Shown here one piece after another: positions 1 to 5,736 of a DNA stretch of 6,843 bases (its first letter is position 1; each line of letters begins with the position of its first letter). The DNA comes from Planctomycetaceae bacterium (GTDB lineage Bacteria > Planctomycetota > Planctomycetia > Planctomycetales > Planctomycetaceae): contig CANJZR010000210.1 of the NCBI GenBank assembly GCA_947479075.1, positions 1 through 6,843 of the forward strand. Direction: 5' to 3'. Made by a program: the position numbers and the translations under genes. Below the pieces are notes generated by a model. The model was not told the DNA's origin and searched no databases. It saw nothing but the letters and a program-made list of their open reading frames with translations.

Positions 1-624
1 GGCCAGCCGTACCACTTCACGGGCCCCATCCTGCGTCGCATGACTGCTGAGCAGGTGTGGGATTCCTTCCTGACCCTCGCTGTCGTGAAGCCCGATGATT
101 ACCGCGAACTTCCCGCCGAAGAGCGAAACAAGTTCCAGGGGGTGAATCTCGAAAAGGTCTCCGCTGCGGAGATCATGGATTCCAGCAACAAGTTCAACCA
201 GGTCGATGGCAACGCCTGGAAACGTCAGGAAAAGTACATGTATCAGGGCCAGTTGCTCGCTCGGGCTTCTGAGCTCCCGTCACCCGTTCCCCCGAACCAC
301 TTCCTGCGCATGTTTGGTCAGTCCGATCGCGAATTGATCTCGACCTCTTCCACCAATGGATCGGTTCCGCAGGTCCTCCTGATGTTTAACGGACCGATCA
401 CGCACATGCTGCTGGAGAAGAACACGACTATCTACAAGAACGTCATGAGCCACAAGGACCCCGCTGGCGGTGTGCGTGTGATCTTCCTGACGGTGTTAAG
501 TCGCGAGCCCGATGCCGAAGAAGCTGCACTGGGCAAGCAGGAAGTCAAAGCCAACGGCCCGGTCGGATTCGGGAATGTGATCTGGTCTCTGGCCAACACC
601 CGGGAATTCCTTTTCATTCAGTAA
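1..624 (+). CDS. DUF1549/DUF1553-type planctomycete protein, C-terminal part (5' end outside window)
   Basis: The frame is open from the first base and ends at TAA 622-624, giving about 207 residues of a larger protein. The first in-window methionine (base 40) is internal, because the conserved GPILRRMTAEQVWDSF block runs across it. Other DUF1553 landmarks follow in order: an FLRMFGQSDRE motif, VPQVLLMFNGP, a LSREPDAEE segment, and a terminal VIWSLANTREFLF block close to the stop. Full family members are usually several hundred to about a thousand residues, often with an N-terminal cytochrome-c-like domain and a DUF1549 domain; these would lie upstream and are not seen. Function is unproven in the family; they are exported planctomycete proteins commonly linked with polymer or sulfated-sugar utilisation. 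The gene is followed closely by a DUF1501 gene on the same strand, the usual partner. Family assignment is confident; the biochemical role is not. Confidence 0.93.
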   Translation, partial: GQPYHFTGPILRRMTAEQVWDSFLTLAVVKPDDYRELPAEERNKFQGVNLEKVSAAEIMDSSNKFNQVDGNAWKRQEKYMYQGQLLARASELPSPVPPNHFLRMFGQSDRELISTSSTNGSVPQVLLMFNGPITHMLLEKNTTIYKNVMSHKDPAGGVRVIFLTVLSREPDAEEAALGKQEVKANGPVGFGNVIWSLANTREFLFIQ

Positions 625-663
625 ATCGAGTGAGTGGGCCTCGTCTCTCTCGTTTATCCCCTT

Positions 664-667
664 GGGA
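664..667 (+). promoter_or_regulatory. Weak ribosome binding site that favours the ATG at 675
   Basis: GGGA lies 7 bases before ATG 675. No comparable purine run precedes the alternative GTG at 630. The site is short, so it supports the start choice without proving it. Confidence 0.4.
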
Positions 668-674
668 TCATCTC

Positions 675-1970
675 ATGAAATCTCTGCTCTCCAAGCTCGA
701 TGGCTTTGATCGCCGCCGCTTCCTGGAAATGTCGGCAAAGGCCAGCCTTGGCGTGTCGCTGGCTCCCTGGCTCGACCAGTCAATACGAGCTGCGGATAGT
801 GCTCCCGCGACCACGGGAGGCAAAGCCAAGCGATTGATCTATCTGTTCATGAACGGTGCTATGTCGCACCTCGACACGTTCGATCTGAAACCCGGGCACA
901 AGAACCAGGGGCAGACCCTCGCGATCTCGACCAGTGTCGCCGGGGCTCAGCTCAGCAATTTTTTGCCCCAGCTGGCCACTCAGTTCGACAAGATTGCAGC
1001 GATCCGGTCGATGTTCACGCAAACAGCTGATCATGCCGCAGCTGACTATCTGATGCGAACCAGCTACGAAGAGATCGCCAGTGAGCGTCATCCGTCCATG
1101 GGCCCGTGGATCCAGCACTTCCGTGGTCGTAACAGCAAGACTTTGCCCGACACCGTGTTGATTGGGGCTCCGGCCCGGCATCCGTCCGCAGGATTCTTTG
1201 ACCCGACGCTCTGCCCCCTGCCCATTGGTGATCCCAATCGCGGCCTGGAGAACACCAAGCCACCCGAGTACCTGTCGGAATCTTCCTATGAGAAGCGGCT
1301 CGACCTGATCGATGGCTTCGACAAGAAGTTTCGTAACAAGTTCAAGGTGCGAAAGGTTCAGACCTATAACGATTTCTACACGGAAGCCAGCAGCCTGTTG
1401 GCGAGCGGTGAGTTGAAGGCGTTTGACCTCAACGAGGAAAAGCCGGAAGACCGCGACCGTTATGGCCGTGATCCATTCGGGCAAGGCTGTCTGCTGGCGC
1501 GTCGCCTGATTGAGAACAATGTCCGCTGTGTCGAAGTGACATTTGGCGGGTGGGACATGCACACCAACATCTACAACCCCGACGCACTTCCGAATCGTAC
1601 GGGGATTCTCGATAAGGCTGTCGCGAACCTGCTCAAGGATCTGGGCGAACGCAAGCTGCTGGATGACACTCTGGTCGTGCTGACCACCGAGTTCGGACGC
1701 TCACCCGAGATTAACTTCAACGCGGGTCGCGATCACCATCCGGCAGTGTTCAGTTCGATGCTGGCCGGTGGAGGAATTCGTGGTGGCCAGTTCTATGGAA
1801 AATCGGATGCCGCCGGGCATGGCGTCGAGGCGGATGGCGTGAGTCCAGCTGACTTCAACGCCACGATTGCCACTGCTCTGGGGCTTCCACTCGACAAGAT
1901 TGCCACGTCGCCCACGGGACGACCATTCAAGGTCGCCCACGACGGGAAGCCAATCCTGGCACTGCTCTAA
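675..1970 (+). CDS. DUF1501 family exported protein (alkaline-phosphatase-like/sulfatase-like fold)
   Basis: 431 residues from ATG 675. Residues 13-17 are RRRFL followed by a hydrophobic, alanine-rich stretch to about residue 31, which is a twin-arginine (Tat) export signal as expected for DUF1501 proteins. Family landmarks are MNGAMSHLDTFD (59-70), GGWDMH (291-296), TTEFGRSP (337-344), DHHP (353-356), and a C-terminal ATALGLP segment with a GRPFKV end. From general knowledge the family belongs to the alkaline-phosphatase/sulfatase-like superfamily, so the H/D-rich motifs may bind metal; the substrate is unknown. It starts 50 bases after the DUF1553 stop and is probably co-transcribed with it; the pair is a standard planctomycete arrangement. 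A frame-compatible GTG at 630 would add 15 residues and push the Tat motif inward, so ATG 675 is preferred. Transcription probably ends at the stem-loop beginning 36 bases after the stop. Confidence 0.93.
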   Translation: MKSLLSKLDGFDRRRFLEMSAKASLGVSLAPWLDQSIRAADSAPATTGGKAKRLIYLFMNGAMSHLDTFDLKPGHKNQGQTLAISTSVAGAQLSNFLPQLATQFDKIAAIRSMFTQTADHAAADYLMRTSYEEIASERHPSMGPWIQHFRGRNSKTLPDTVLIGAPARHPSAGFFDPTLCPLPIGDPNRGLENTKPPEYLSESSYEKRLDLIDGFDKKFRNKFKVRKVQTYNDFYTEASSLLASGELKAFDLNEEKPEDRDRYGRDPFGQGCLLARRLIENNVRCVEVTFGGWDMHTNIYNPDALPNRTGILDKAVANLLKDLGERKLLDDTLVVLTTEFGRSPEINFNAGRDHHPAVFSSMLAGGGIRGGQFYGKSDAAGHGVEADGVSPADFNATIATALGLPLDKIATSPTGRPFKVAHDGKPILALL

Positions 1971-2005
1971 ATCAGTTCCAGGCGTGGAGAGTACCACCGA
2001 TACGA

Positions 2006-2050
2006 AAACAGCCGTGGCTCAGGAATCTGGCCGCGGCTGTTTCTTTTTTG
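2006..2050 (+). terminator. Rho-independent terminator, probably bidirectional
   Basis: Arms 2006-2018 and 2030-2042 pair over 13 bp with one G-U wobble (core ACAGCCGTGGC with GCCGCGGCTGT) around an 11-base loop. A T-rich tract (2040-2049) follows on the plus strand, so it should stop the DUF1553-DUF1501 transcript. On the minus strand the same stem is followed by four T residues, so it may also end the FHA gene, whose stop is only about 10 bases away. Confidence 0.85.
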
Positions 2051-2051
2051 T

Positions 2052-2876
2052 CTACGCGCTGAAGCGTTGAGCGTTGCGGGTTTCCGCAGCCTGCCAGTCG
2101 GCGATCTGCTGGGTCAACTCGGCCAGTTGCAAGGCAAGTTGCTGTTGAGCGTCCTGCAACTGTCTGGCTTTTGCCAGGAACTCCGACTCGCGACTTGTCG
2201 TGTCGGAAGTGGGTGCCGCCTGTGGATCAATCTTCAACAGAGTTGGCTCGGTGAGCCGGAACGTGGCCATCGGAACGACTGCCGGATGTGCTCCTTCGCC
2301 GAGACGATGGGCAGCATCGAGCAGTGCGGCTGCTGCCAGCTCGCGGCTGGTCTGGTAATCGCTGACGGCTGTGGCCTCGTCTTCAATCATTGCGACGAGT
2401 TCGGCCGCGCTGAGCTGTGCCAGCTGATCGGGCTCGGTCGGGATTGAACTCTCGATCACTGCCGCCTGCGACTCGGGTTCGTTGCTCAACAGACGATGAA
2501 ATACGAACTCGAATTCCCCAATCTTGACCGTGTCTTCATCGGAAAGCTCGACCTGTCGACAAGCCTCTCCGTTCACGAGCAGCGGAGGATCGGAAACGAC
2601 AGCTTCCAGCGAAGCGGTTTTCCCGTGAATCACCAGCAGGCTGTGGAGCATCGGGACATGCTCGCCTCCGAGCTGGAGGTGACAATGGCTGCCTGCACCA
2701 ATCAGGAAGCGATCGCCAGAAATCGGTCGCAGTGGAAAGTTGGTCTTCCCACGGCGAATCTCGAGCCACATGCCAGGTTGAGACACGGGTGTGTCCTCAT
2801 GAAGTAGTGGGAGACCACCGGCAAAATGCCAGTCTTTATCTCCGCTCAATTTTATTCGACCGCGAGCGATGGACAT
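2052..2876 (-). CDS. FHA-domain protein with C-terminal coiled coil
   Basis: 274 residues if started at ATG 2876; stop TAG at 2054-2052. An FHA domain spans roughly residues 38-128: RFLIGAGS (56-63), LQLGG (67-71), a conserved histidine at 78, VNG (101-103), and the final strands VKIGEFEFVFH (117-127). Canonical FHA domains bind phosphothreonine through a GR..S..H..NG pattern. Here the arginine after glycine is alanine, and proline 75 replaces the usual serine three residues before the histidine, so phosphopeptide binding may be altered or lost. Residues 130-225 are acidic and alanine-rich with low complexity. Residues 228-274 are Gln/Ala/Leu-rich and look like a coiled coil. There is no signal peptide or membrane segment, so it is likely a cytoplasmic adaptor. 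Neither ATG 2876 nor the internal ATG 2771 (residue 36, just before the domain) has a clear ribosome binding site, so the true start is uncertain. Confidence 0.85.
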   Translation of the reverse strand: MSIARGRIKLSGDKDWHFAGGLPLLHEDTPVSQPGMWLEIRRGKTNFPLRPISGDRFLIGAGSHCHLQLGGEHVPMLHSLLVIHGKTASLEAVVSDPPLLVNGEACRQVELSDEDTVKIGEFEFVFHRLLSNEPESQAAVIESSIPTEPDQLAQLSAAELVAMIEDEATAVSDYQTSRELAAAALLDAAHRLGEGAHPAVVPMATFRLTEPTLLKIDPQAAPTSDTTSRESEFLAKARQLQDAQQQLALQLAELTQQIADWQAAETRNAQRFSA

Positions 2877-2892
2877 TGCATGAGAAAATCCA

Positions 2893-2911
2893 CACTCATC
2901 GGGGATGAGTG
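2893..2911. repeat. Perfect 8-bp inverted repeat upstream of the FHA gene
   Basis: CACTCATC, a GGG spacer, then GATGAGTG. It begins 17 bases upstream of the FHA start at 2876. It could be an operator for either divergent gene or a hairpin in the FHA leader; the sequence alone does not decide. Confidence 0.5.
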
Positions 2912-3087
2912 GTAACAGACCGTTTTCACGCAGGATGACAGAGCCCGAGCGAATGAATCAACCAGGTAAGGTGTGGCGATTACCCGAAGGTTCCCTGCTG
3001 AAACTGATCCCGACTCACGTTTATGCGTTACCATCGGCAGAGTTTGCCGCAGAAAGTTCTCTTCATATTTCCATTGACGATCCCGGG

Positions 3088-3114
3088 TTGACTTTGCCGA
3101 TTATTCCGTACAGT
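3088..3114 (+). promoter_or_regulatory. Possible sigma-70-like promoter for the secreted-protein gene
   Basis: TTGACT (3088-3093) and TACAGT (3109-3114) are separated by 15 bases, shorter than the ideal 17. If used, transcription would begin near 3121, inside the left arm of the hairpin at 3115-3164, and would break its outer stem. So this promoter and the full hairpin in the mRNA are not easily compatible. Tentative. Confidence 0.2.
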
Positions 3115-3164
3115 CCGATCGCAAGGGGGCGATACGAGCACGATTCCGGTGCTTGTGCGATCGG
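3115..3164 (+). promoter_or_regulatory. Compound hairpin in the 5' leader of the secreted-protein gene
   Basis: The outer stem CCGATCGCA (3115-3123) pairs perfectly with TGCGATCGG (3156-3164). After an 11-base one-sided bulge (3124-3134, containing GGGGG), an inner 7-bp stem (3135-3141 with 3149-3155, one G-U) closes a 7-base loop. In total 16 bp fold in 50 bases, ending two bases before the poly-G ribosome binding site and 16 bases before the ATG. I do not recognise it as a known riboswitch class. It could be a cis-regulatory RNA or a DNA-level operator. Confidence 0.5.
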
Positions 3165-3166
3165 CA

Positions 3167-3174
3167 GGGGGGGA
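3167..3174 (+). promoter_or_regulatory. Poly-G ribosome binding site selecting ATG 3181
   Basis: Seven G residues and an A end 6 bases before ATG 3181. The run can pair with the CCUCC anti-Shine-Dalgarno sequence using one G-U pair. It favours 3181 over the far-upstream frame-compatible ATGs and over ATG 3211. Confidence 0.55.
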
Positions 3175-3180
3175 TTTCTC

Positions 3181-4143
3181 ATGGGGTATAGCCGGGGGGC
3201 TATTACGCCCATGCAGAGTGCGCTGCTCTGCATGGTATTGGTAATTGGGTTACTCCCTGGGGGGGGAGTAGCCCAAGACGCGAACAAGCTGTCACTACAG
3301 CTTGTCTCGGGCCAGCGCGCGCCGCAAGAGGAACTTAAGGTCGATACCCTGTTCTCAGGGACATCGCAGAAGAAGACTCGCGACGAGGCCATCCAGAAGC
3401 TGCCGACGGCGACTCTGCCAGTCGCGTATCAGCAAATGGTGAACAGCGTGGTGCAGAACACCAGCATGTATCGTCGACTTCCGACGATTCGATGCCGTGT
3501 CGACCACCGGATCTATCGCTTCTTCTCCGATCATCCCGATGTCGCGGTCAGCCTGTGGCGAGCGATGGGGGTTTCCAAGCTCCAGCTGCGTCAAACCGGC
3601 GAGTTTGAGTACGAGGCCGATGCGAAAGACGGAACGGTTGGGGTGATTACCATCCTGTCACGGACACCGACTGAGTGTCTGGTGCATTGCCACGGCATGT
3701 TCCAGAGCCCGATGCTGACCAAGCCCATTCAGGCTCGTGCCATTATGCATGTACGCACGGCCTTCGAGGTGGCTGCGGATGGTCAACAAATCGTCACGCA
3801 TAATGCGGACATGTTCGTGGCTTTCCCGTCACAAACGATTGAGACGATCGCCAAGGCTATGGCTCCGATCAGTCACAAGATTACCGACAAGAACTTCGAA
3901 GAGATCACGCTCTTCGTCCGCATGATGCAGATGGCCATGACACAACAGCCGGGCTGGGTTGAGCAGATGGCCGGAAAGATGGACGGTGTCCTGGACGGTC
4001 GGGCCGACGCTCTGCTGGAAGTTACGGCCCAGTGTTACATCGACGAAAAGCGCCGCCAGGGACAGGTTGCGGGGACTCCGATTTCGTTGAAGTCGATTCA
4101 ACCCCCGGTCGCAGCGGCGCCGGTCCAGACCATTGTAAAGTGA
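3181..4143 (+). CDS. Secreted protein of unknown function, planctomycete-type
   Basis: 320 residues from ATG 3181. Residues 1-31 form a signal peptide: arginine 5 in the n-region, a hydrophobic core SALLCMVLVIGLL (13-25), a glycine stretch (27-29) and probable cleavage after GVA (29-31). ATG 3211 would lose the basic n-region and is less likely. The mature protein has no further membrane segment. Residues 105-215 look strand-rich and include RFFSDHPDVAVSLWRAMG (113-130); this loosely recalls small lipid-binding (START-like) domains, but I would not assign it. Residues 216-255 look helical and methionine-rich, and the tail (296-320) is Pro/Ala/Val-rich and probably disordered. I recognise no catalytic motif. 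The 5' part of the coding sequence is packed with hairpins and poly-G runs, unlike the rest of the gene. It ends 7 bases from the convergent TMEM175-like gene. Confidence 0.85.
   Translation: MGYSRGAITPMQSALLCMVLVIGLLPGGGVAQDANKLSLQLVSGQRAPQEELKVDTLFSGTSQKKTRDEAIQKLPTATLPVAYQQMVNSVVQNTSMYRRLPTIRCRVDHRIYRFFSDHPDVAVSLWRAMGVSKLQLRQTGEFEYEADAKDGTVGVITILSRTPTECLVHCHGMFQSPMLTKPIQARAIMHVRTAFEVAADGQQIVTHNADMFVAFPSQTIETIAKAMAPISHKITDKNFEEITLFVRMMQMAMTQQPGWVEQMAGKMDGVLDGRADALLEVTAQCYIDEKRRQGQVAGTPISLKSIQPPVAAAPVQTIVK
3188..3203 (+). repeat. 6-bp hairpin with GGGG loop just inside the coding region
   Basis: ATAGCC and GGCTAT are perfect complements around a GGGG loop. It starts 5 bases after the ATG 3181 codon. 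A 6-bp hairpin alone is within chance; it is listed because it belongs to the cluster. Confidence 0.4.
3209..3235 (+). repeat. Perfect 10-bp inverted repeat in signal-peptide coding sequence
   Basis: CCATGCAGAG (3209-3218) and CTCTGCATGG (3226-3235) are perfect complements around a 7-base loop. Both arms carry in-frame ATG codons (3211 and 3232), so folding would hide any secondary start. This is the longest perfect short-loop hairpin I found in the window. Confidence 0.65.
3251..3270 (+). repeat. 7-bp hairpin containing a G8 homopolymer
   Basis: TACTCCC and GGGAGTA pair perfectly around TGGGGG. The eight-G run at 3259-3266 lies in the loop and right arm and encodes the glycine stretch before the signal-peptidase site. 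Confidence 0.55.
3284..3305 (+). repeat. Perfect 9-bp hairpin with 4-base loop
   Basis: ACAAGCTGT and ACAGCTTGT are perfect complements around CACT, in the codons directly after the predicted signal-peptide cleavage site. There is no T-tract, so it is not a standard terminator. Confidence 0.6.
3342..3366 (+). repeat. Two-part hairpin, 5 + 4 bp
   Basis: The inner stem CCCTG/CAGGG closes a TTCT loop. The outer CGAT/ATCG continues it across a small internal loop (A 3346 opposite AC 3361-3362). It is the last member of the cluster that I regard as above background. Confidence 0.45.
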
Positions 4144-4147
4144 TGAA

Positions 4148-4174
4148 CATTCACTGGCTCTGATCTCGTGAATG
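4148..4174. repeat. Inverted repeat at the convergent gene junction
   Basis: CATTCAC (4148-4154) and GTGAATG (4168-4174) pair perfectly with a 13-base loop, spanning the tail of the minus-strand TMEM175-like gene just beyond the plus-strand stop. No T-tract follows on either strand, so it is at best a weak or Rho-assisted terminator. Confidence 0.3.
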
Positions 4175-4741
4175 CAGAAGCGTCTCAATACGCGTGTCTG
4201 GGATCATCCAGATCAGAGCGACAATACAGTACCCCAGGCACGCAACCACCGGGTGATAAAACGCCGCAACCAGAGAGAGGGCGTAGATCAGCAACGAGAG
4301 TTTTTCCTTTTGAGCATCGGAGATAGCCTGCGCCAGAATCGACTGCGGGCCATGAGCTGCCAGAAGTACCTTCGTCATGAAATAGTATCCGGTGGCTAAC
4401 ATAATCAGGACGCCTCCGTAGACGATCACCGGCGTCCGTGCGAACGCGGAGTTGCCCATCCAGCTCGTTGCGAATGGAATCAGTGATAGCCAAAAGAGAA
4501 CGTACAGATTCGCCCACAAGACTCGACCGTTGACCCGTTCAACCGTTTGGTACAGATGGTGGTGGTTGTTCCAGTAGATGCCAACGTTGAGAAAGCTCAG
4601 GACGTAGGCAAGAAACGTGGGCACAATCGGCTTTAACGATTCCAGGGACCATTCTTGCGGCGGTCTCAGTTCCAGAACCATAATGGTCACGATGATGGCG
4701 ATGACACCATCGCTGAAAGCTTCGATCCGTCCTTTGGTCAT
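4151..4741 (-). CDS. TMEM175-family (DUF1211) membrane protein, putative potassium channel
   Basis: 196 residues; start ATG 4741, preceded by GGGGTG seven bases upstream; stop TGA. The family signature is RIEAFSDGVIAIIVTIMVLEL, residues 5-25, where the R..x.FSDG core (R5, F9-G12) lies at the start of the first helix. Hydrophobic segments at about 7-25, 39-57, 74-95, 104-127, 147-162 and 164-181 fit the six-helix bacterial TMEM175 unit, and about 200 residues is the usual size. The histidine-rich YWNNHHHLY (56-64) after helix 2 fits the family. Characterised bacterial relatives form tetrameric potassium-permeable channels in the cytoplasmic membrane; activity here is inferred from family membership. 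The DUF1080 gene lies 82 bases upstream on the same strand, so read-through is possible, though no functional link is evident. Confidence 0.92.
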   Translation of the reverse strand: MTKGRIEAFSDGVIAIIVTIMVLELRPPQEWSLESLKPIVPTFLAYVLSFLNVGIYWNNHHHLYQTVERVNGRVLWANLYVLFWLSLIPFATSWMGNSAFARTPVIVYGGVLIMLATGYYFMTKVLLAAHGPQSILAQAISDAQKEKLSLLIYALSLVAAFYHPVVACLGYCIVALIWMIPDTRIETLLHSRDQSQ

Positions 4742-4823
4742 CTTTCGTCACCCCGTTGAGACCGGTAGGCACGGCATCCGCTCGCACGTTCGATGTCGCC
4801 ATTCGCCAGCTCAAGCTTGGCCA

Positions 4824-5600
4824 CTACTGATTCAGTACCTTCACTCGCACATTCCGGTAACGGACGAACTGCTTGGTGTAATCACCGCCGCCGTGGACCT
4901 GTAAGGCGATCGAGCCAGCGGGCTGGTGACGGGCTTCCGTGTCCTTGAATTCCATGAACTTCACGCGATTGATCCACGTGTGAATGGTCGGCGGGTTTCC
5001 CTCAATCCGAGCCCGAAGTTCGTTCCACTCCCCATGCTTCCACAGCTGGGGCCACTGTTCGGGAGTGATCGGCAGCGGGAATGCGTCCTCGCGTTTTCGG
5101 ATCTGCGTTACTTCTTCCAACAAGTCGAAATTCTGGCGATGAATGCGACCGCTGAGTCCCTCGCCATAGATCCCGGCGAGGTTGCCGTTGTTGTGGTAGT
5201 CGACCATGTACTGGTAAGCCTGCCCGCGTTCGTTGCTTCGCAGGAAGAGTCCGCTGTCGGGCCCATAGTCGTTCTTCATCTCGACGATGACCTCGAAGTC
5301 ACCGAACTGGCGGTCGGTAAGGATGATGCCCCCATTTCCGGGGATGTCCTGACTACCGACGATGACTCCATCGAGCAGCTGCCACTTGCCGCCACTGGTG
5401 TGCATGCTGGCATTGCTGTGCCCGGTTTGAGTGCTGACGTGCCAGCCACGCAGAGAGCTTCCGTCGAAGAGGGTCTCGAAGCCCGTGTCGTCCAGCTTCT
5501 CGACGGGCAACTCGGCTTGGACCGAGAGCCCCATTACCACCAGACAGACCACAGGAGCCACACGACGCGAAATCAAGCTGCACAGACTCATCACGTTCAT
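4824..5600 (-). CDS. Secreted DUF1080 protein (3-keto-disaccharide hydrolase-like)
   Basis: 258 residues from ATG 5600; stop TAG 4826-4824. Residues 1-29 form a signal peptide: SRR at 11-13, a hydrophobic core VAPVVCLVVMGLSV and a probable VQA cleavage site before E30. The rest is one DUF1080 domain: GFETLFDGSSLRGWHV (40-55), KWQLLDGVIVG (72-82), FGDFEVIVEMKN (99-110), the DSGLFLRS strand (115-122), QYMVDYHNNGNLAGIY (130-145), GEWNELRARIEGN (190-202), WINRV (209-213) and GSIALQVHGGGD (229-240). The family has a concanavalin-like beta-sandwich fold and is annotated as 3-keto-disaccharide hydrolase; it is greatly expanded in planctomycetes, where most members have no tested substrate. The enzyme should act in the periplasm or outside the cell on glycans. 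A GTG one codon earlier (5603) is possible but sits too close to the ribosome binding site. Confidence 0.94.
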   Translation of the reverse strand: MNVMSLCSLISRRVAPVVCLVVMGLSVQAELPVEKLDDTGFETLFDGSSLRGWHVSTQTGHSNASMHTSGGKWQLLDGVIVGSQDIPGNGGIILTDRQFGDFEVIVEMKNDYGPDSGLFLRSNERGQAYQYMVDYHNNGNLAGIYGEGLSGRIHRQNFDLLEEVTQIRKREDAFPLPITPEQWPQLWKHGEWNELRARIEGNPPTIHTWINRVKFMEFKDTEARHQPAGSIALQVHGGGDYTKQFVRYRNVRVKVLNQ

Positions 5601-5606
5601 CACACA

Positions 5607-5611
5607 CTCCC
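5607..5611 (-). promoter_or_regulatory. Ribosome binding site of the DUF1080 gene
   Basis: GGGAG on the minus strand, 6 bases before ATG 5600. This spacing favours ATG 5600 over GTG 5603. Confidence 0.6.
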
Positions 5612-5736
5612 GAAGAACTCGGACTCATTGGACATGGAATCCGTGAATCATAGATCGCTGTCATCCATGACGCGAGGAGCCGCACGTGTGAGTGGCTTTT
5701 GCTTGAGGAGAGATGGAAGGTAGACCGAATCTGGGA

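Larger units (their letters stand above)
2877..3180. other. Divergent intergenic region, about 300 bases
   Basis: Separates the minus-strand FHA gene from the plus-strand secreted-protein gene, so promoters for both should lie here. A plus-strand frame stays open from 2905 into the downstream gene, but its translation resembles no protein I recognise, so I treat it as non-coding. It holds a perfect 8-bp palindrome near the FHA start, a short CGGCA/TGCCG hairpin at 3035-3049, and the compound hairpin at 3115-3164. I see no clean sigma-70 promoter for the FHA gene. Confidence 0.6.

Noticed and set aside
630..674. GTG start at 630 for the DUF1501 gene
   Set aside because: It would add 15 residues before the twin-arginine motif and has no clear ribosome binding site; ATG 675 has GGGA 7 bases upstream.
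780..1562. Long open frame antisense to the DUF1501 gene
   Set aside because: Composition of a shadow frame in G+C-rich coding DNA; the opposite strand carries a clear conserved gene.
2905..3180. N-terminal extension of the secreted protein from ATG 2905
   Set aside because: It would bury the signal peptide about 90 residues inside the protein, has no recognisable domain, and overlaps palindromic DNA. The open frame is probably fortuitous.
3409..3488. Further hairpins at 3409-3425 (6 bp) and 3470-3488 (7 bp) downstream of the cluster
   Set aside because: Their length is close to the chance level and they lie in ordinary coding sequence, so I did not count them in the cluster.
4926..5723. 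Long plus-strand open frame opposite the DUF1080 gene
   Set aside because: Lies antisense to a well-supported gene and shows no family motif.
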